From positions 32,582,991-32,646,990 of the forward strand of contig CM023535.1 of assembly GCA_013350335.1 (NCBI GenBank): a stretch of 64,000 nt of DNA, read 5' to 3'. The position numbers and the translations under genes are program-made. This DNA is from Chimonanthus salicifolius. Taxonomy: Eukaryota; Streptophyta; Magnoliopsida; Laurales; Calycanthaceae. The notes under the pieces are model-generated. The model was given only the letters and a program-made list of their open reading frames with translations, did not search any database and was not told where the DNA came from. Within the stretch, counting starts at the first letter, position 1. Each line of letters starts with the position of its first letter. Positions 60,071 through 64,000 of this stretch are shown piece after piece.

Positions 60071-60204
60071 GGTGGATAGTGGACAGTGGACAGTGGATAG
60101 TGGGTAGTGGACAGTGGACAGTGGACAGTGGATAGTGGGTAGTGGACAGTGGACAGTGGGTAGTGGACAATGGACAGTGGACAGTGGACAGTGGGTAGTG
60201 GACA
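60071..60204. repeat. Heptamer microsatellite (GTGGACA/GTGGATA/GTGGGTA)
   Basis: About 19 copies of a 7-bp unit over roughly 134 bp inside the F LTR. Variants alternate in a partly ordered way (AC, AT and GT at positions 5-6), suggesting slippage of a higher-order unit. Absent from the other LTRs of the window. Confidence 0.9.
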
Positions 60205-61477
60205 ACGGGTAACCGACAGATTTTAAAAGTGAAATATTTATATGATTTTCCAAATGGTTAAGTTAAATTGGAAGGATGAAGGGAATGATTTAAATCAATT
60301 GGAATAATTACTTTGATTATTTTATGGAATTTATTTAAGGTAAAAAGATTCCACAACCGGGGGCGTGATCGGTGAGCGGTTTTTGGCCGAAAATGCAAGG
60401 ACACGATATTTGGTCGCGATAGGATTCTTACCTTATTGAAAACCATGAAATATGTATATGTGATGATTTTACTTCATGTTTTGATGATTTATTTTGGTAT
60501 CAAATGATATGTTTCAACTATGGGATTTTAATGCTATGATGTTTATTATTACGTAGCATGTTGGCACTTGCATCTCATGCATGGCATGGGAGGGATCAAA
60601 TGAGGGGAGTCCACGCTCCATTGGGATTTCCGATAAACAATCGTGGGGAGGAATCCACACTGATTCCAATGGATGTATGATTGAATTGTAACTGGGGTCC
60701 ACGCTCCATTCAGGGTGACCGATAAGGCATTCGTGGGGAGAGATATACTGTGTTTGAAATGTAACCGGAGTTCACGCTCCGTTCGGCGGGACCGATAAGG
60801 CATTCGTGGGGAGTCATGACAATACCTTGATGTGGATTATCCATCGAGGAGATTTACTATGTGATTGTGATATGGATGATGGGTGGGATTCATGGCATAT
60901 GACACCCATGGCATTGACTTGCATGGTTTTGATATTATATGTATCTATGTGATTTTTATACTAAACTATGTGTTTGACCCTACTCGGAGTATCTACTGGG
61001 CGCGTTGTCTAACGCCCTACTTCTACCTTAGATGACGCGATCGGAGCCAAGCTTAGGAGCTTGGATAAACTAGTTCCATTTTATTTAAGTTTATTTCATG
61101 GATAATTTAATTTGAGTAGCTAGTATTTGGGACTGTAATAACTTAGACTATTTGCTATGGTTTGGATTTTAATTTTGGACATTTTTACTTAAGGTAATTA
61201 TTATTAAGTGATGAACTTCCTTGTTATTTAAAAATTGGATAGGATAGAACTTTATTATAATTCCGCATTATTTTAATTCCACAAGTTTAAACTTATTATG
61301 TGTGAGCCGTTTTAGTGGACTTAGTCCACGCACACATATGGTTGGCAGGTTAAGGGCCGGGCTTTGGAAGCTCGGACTTAGCTCGTGTCGTGATGTCGTA
61401 CTCTCTTTCATTCCTTTATTTCAAAAAAAAAATATATACTATGATTTTCGGAGAGTGAAAAAGGGCGGGGCGTTACA

Positions 61478-61586
61478 GCTGGTATCAGAGCAAAACTGGA
61501 AGGATGAATCTTTCGAAGTAAGATTAAGTCGGTATCATGTCTCACCGACAAGATAAGAATCCCAACTGACCGACTCTTCGGAGTCC
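61478..61586 (+). other. Element F PBS and truncated leader
   Basis: The PBS TGGTATCAGAGC (61480-61491) and leader run up to the perfect GACTC-TTCG-GAGTC hairpin at 61572-61585. One base later the sequence switches to the minus-strand gag of G. The expected GCTGCACGGGGGCC continuation is missing. Confidence 0.85.
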
Positions 61587-62677
61587 AGATCCAGATCCTG
61601 CAGGAATAGGTGCCCGCCCTGTCTGGTTATTGCTCTGGATGCTTGAGACTGAGTTGGTCGAGCTGGAGGACAGAAGGAACCCCTGGAGTGAGAAGGTCTA
61701 TTGATCTGTGGACACTCCATCTTGAAATGGCCATGCTGGCCACACTGGAAACAGGTGCTAACACCTCGAGGAACCTAAGGGACGGATCCTGATGTGGAGG
61801 GCTGATTGGGACGAAAACCTCAACTGGACCCAGTAGAAGGTGAGGGTTTCCCAAAGTTGGGTCTGAATCTCTTGTTCGGGAGGAAAGTATTTCCCCCGCT
61901 TTGACCTCGGCGATGATCCACAAACTTGACTGTTTCCATCAGTTCTTGCTCAGCTATGCTAGCTCAACTAACCACTTCCGCCAAAGTAGTTGATTTGAAT
62001 ATTGTGACTTTGGCTCTTAAGTTAGGTCGTAGGCCTCGTTCAAACTTCCAAACCTTCTTGTATTCCGTGTCTACCAAATACAAAGCATTACATGATAGAC
62101 GGAGAAACTCCTGATAATAGTCCGCAACTGTCATGGCGCCTTGGACCAGAGATATGAATGCTTGCATCTGGTGCTCCATCTCCTCCTTTGGAAAATAGTG
62201 ATCCAGAAACATTCCAGCGAACTGGTCCCATGTCATCTCAGTCCTTTCCCCCACTGGGATATGTGCTTGCTGACGTTCTACAACTCTCCACCATTTGCCG
62301 GCATCATCCATCAATTGTGAAGTAGCCAGCAGTATCGTGTCCTCATCACTGGTGATCTTGAGCAGCTTCAAGATCTTTGTAATATTCTCGATCCAGTTTT
62401 TCGCTCCTGCGGGTCCCTCTTTCCCTTTGAAATAAGGGGGACGTTGTTGTTGAAAGTCCCTGACCATATTTCGGTCCTGTGATTCATTGGAGGTTGCACC
62501 TCCATTGCCGTTCTGATGTTGCTGTAGAACGGAAGTGACTACTGCCTGTACCAGGCTCTGCAACTCAGGAGGTACTTCTGGAATGTTTACACTGTTTTGT
62601 CCCTCTTCCTGGTGTGGGTGTTGTACCTCTTCCTCCTGATGTGGGTTTTGTCGGGTATTTCTTCTTCTCAGAGGCAT
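61587..62677 (-). pseudogene. gag: Element G gag, truncated, two stops
   Basis: Starts MPLRRRNTRQNPHQEEE at 62677 and carries the Gag core ([50 protein letters not shown]). TGA follows LAEVVS near 61962. The frame then continues through a basic linker (NKRFRPNFG), a second stop (TAG, where relatives read VTQ) and an intact zinc knuckle CFQCGQHGHFKMEC. It ends in a GSGS-like sequence at the junction with F, just before the protease would begin. No frameshift is seen. The remaining pol is absent. Confidence 0.88.
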
Positions 62678-63093
62678 TTTCCTAAGTCATTGAAACATTG
62701 CTTGACTTAGTTTTCTCATAAGATTTCATGTTTACATAATTGGGGAAATTGCCTAATCTTCATCTTGTATTTCTTATGTTAGTATCACAGTTGTTTCTCA
62801 ATTTGGGGAAATCCTAATGTTTATTGTTTGGGGGAGATATGCCCTATTTGTTATGTTTGATAAATCCACAATTCATAGTGAGTGTACTTCCCTTGTTGTT
62901 ATCAGTTTCATCAAGCATTGTTCTCAACTTGAATGCTTATGGTCTGATTCTCAACAAAGTAAATTAATCCGGCCCCCGTGCAGCAGACTCCGAAGTATCG
63001 ATTAGTTGGGATTCTCATCTTGTCAGTGAGACATGATACCGTATTAATCTTACTTTGAAAGATTCACACTTCCGGTTTCGCTTTGATACCAAC
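62678..63093 (-). other. Element G leader and primer-binding site
   Basis: The PBS reads TGGTATCAAAGC on the minus strand (63080-63091), one base off tRNA-iMet. The leader has TTGGGGAAA tracts and the hairpin region at 62986-62999 (GACTCCGAAGTATC), where one arm has lost pairing. Confidence 0.8.
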
Positions 63094-64000
63094 TGTAACG
63101 CCCCGCCCTTTTTCACTCGTCGAAAATCAGAGTATATTTTTTTTCATAATGTGTGAGAGAGAGCAGGGAGACGTCACGACGCGAGCTAAGTCCGAGTTTC
63201 CAAAACCCGACCCTTAACTAGCCACCTTTACATGTGCGTGGACCAAAGCCACCAAAACATTTCACACGCTAAAGAATACTTGTGGAATAAACATATGGAT
63301 AAGATTTCACCCATATACATGACATCAATATTAAGAAAGGAAATCAATCACAAAAAATTAACTGAAGTTTAAATATTCAAACTATCATCAAACCATAGCA
63401 AAATAATCTAAGTTATTACAATCCCAAAATTAACAGTTCTCCCAACACATCAACTCAAATCCATTAAATAAAATAAGCATAAACTGCCCAAGCTCCTATG
63501 CTTGGCTCCCATCATGTCCCATGTCCTTGTCGTTTCATGTTCCATCAGCTAAAGGGTAGAAGTAGGGCATTAGTCAACATGCCCAGTAGGTATTCCAAGT
63601 AGGGTTATGGTACACAGGAATAGTATAAAAATCAAGATAAGTACATCATATCAAAATTGTAAAACATCTCATAGTACTAAAAACAGCGCATGATACTCAT
63701 TTCAAAATCATGCTAATGTATGTGTCATGTCATGGGTGTCATATGCCAATGATCTCTCACCCAATTTCCATATCCAATCACAACACAAATCATAACAACA
63801 TTTTCCTTGATATAAAGAAACCATATCAAGGTGTTCTCTTGGCCATTTACGTTCGCAGTGTTTTGTGACTGCACCATCAGGTCACTGTTATACCTCCCCA
63901 CGTGTGTTAATCGGAATTACCGATGGAGCGTGGACTCCTCCCTCTGTGCAGGGTTTTTGGAATGGTTACCCTGGAGCCCTTTAGCCCAAATTACGCCGTA
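63094..64000 (-). repeat. Element G 5' LTR, 3' part, continuing beyond the window
   Basis: TGTAACGCCCCGCCC at its inner end. It has the terminal stem-loop at 63185-63217, the acceptor-like block read on minus as GACTAATGCCCTACTTC, TACCCTTTAG ending 63549, and a box (GATGGAGCGTGGACTCC) near 63920. The rest lies right of the window. Confidence 0.9.

Larger units (their letters stand above)
59348..61477 (+). mobile_element. Element F 5' LTR, 3' part (host of B)
   Basis: Begins at AAACC (59348-59352, presumed right TSD of B) in mid-LTR and ends CGTTACA before a PBS. It contains five palindromes (59399-60050, one as GGTACGG..CCGAGAACC), a heptamer satellite (60071-60204), three diverged GGAGTCCACGCTCC boxes (about 60605-60800), the acceptor-like block ending at 61031, and the terminal stem-loop (61349-61382). 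The missing 5' part, with the donor, should lie left of the window. No gene. Confidence 0.85.
61587..64000 (-). mobile_element. Element G: 5' part of a minus-strand Tekay-like element
   Basis: Minus strand order from the right edge: LTR (63094 to beyond the window), PBS, leader, gag, then an abrupt end at 61587 against F's leader hairpin. The LTR end of G and the LTR end of F belong to the same subfamily (TGTAACGCCCCGCCCTTTTT at both when read outward), so the two form a head-to-head pair. Confidence 0.85.

Noticed and set aside
60005..60253. Ser/Thr/Pro/His-rich open frame (CPLST repeats) on minus strand
   Set aside because: Product of the 7-bp microsatellite, whose three frames all lack stops.

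Overview
This is plant nuclear DNA made almost entirely of nested Ty3/gypsy (Metaviridae) LTR retrotransposons. I found no host gene, tRNA, rRNA or CRISPR array. The family points to the Tekay/Del chromovirus clade: gag-PR-RT-RNaseH-IN in a single frame of about 1500 codons, a C-terminal group-II-like chromodomain, a primer-binding site (PBS) matching initiator tRNA-Met (TGGTATCAGAGC), very long LTRs (3.2-4.3 kb) starting TG and ending CA, and 5-bp target-site duplications (TSDs). A seed plant with a repeat-rich genome fits; the species cannot be read from the sequence.

The layout is a Russian doll. The LTR of element F (right end, plus strand) hosts old, decayed element B (plus). B hosts an LTR fragment X directly before its gag start. 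Element A (minus, 2475-15709, TSD GTTAG) sits in B's gag, and element C (plus, 18708-55023, TSD GATGC) sits in B's integrase. C's 3' LTR hosts element D (minus, 27981-51856, TSD AGGCA), and D's 3' LTR hosts element E (plus, 31730-43153, TSD TAGCC). At the left edge X is itself cut by the end of an unknown element Y. At the right edge F's 5' end is joined head-to-head to G, a minus-strand relative that runs out of the window.

E is structurally complete: identical-length 3159-bp LTRs with about six differences by eye, and an uninterrupted 1497-codon polyprotein. A has one in-frame TGA. C has four nonsense codons and one frameshift. B is heavily decayed. D kept near-identical 4.3-kb LTRs but lost gag, protease and RT. 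It carries a damaged integrase/chromodomain remnant and about 2.1 kb of decayed coding sequence I cannot identify, so it looks like a non-autonomous family, probably moved by an E-like partner whose LTR it resembles.

The most interesting signal is inside the LTRs. Every complete family has, on its sense strand, a purine-rich exon-like block, a GT donor, 1.6-2.7 kb containing one to eight palindromes of the type GGTTCGGCCAT..ATGGCCGAACC, and then a 3' splice-site-like block (CTAAC, pyrimidine tract, AG). Further downstream comes a conserved stem-loop whose paired bases covary between families. After the PBS there is a UUCG hairpin, and before the polypurine tract (PPT) another hairpin. I infer an LTR-internal 5'UTR intron carrying the hairpin field, which could separate spliced mRNA from unspliced genomic RNA. 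All divergence counts were made by eye.
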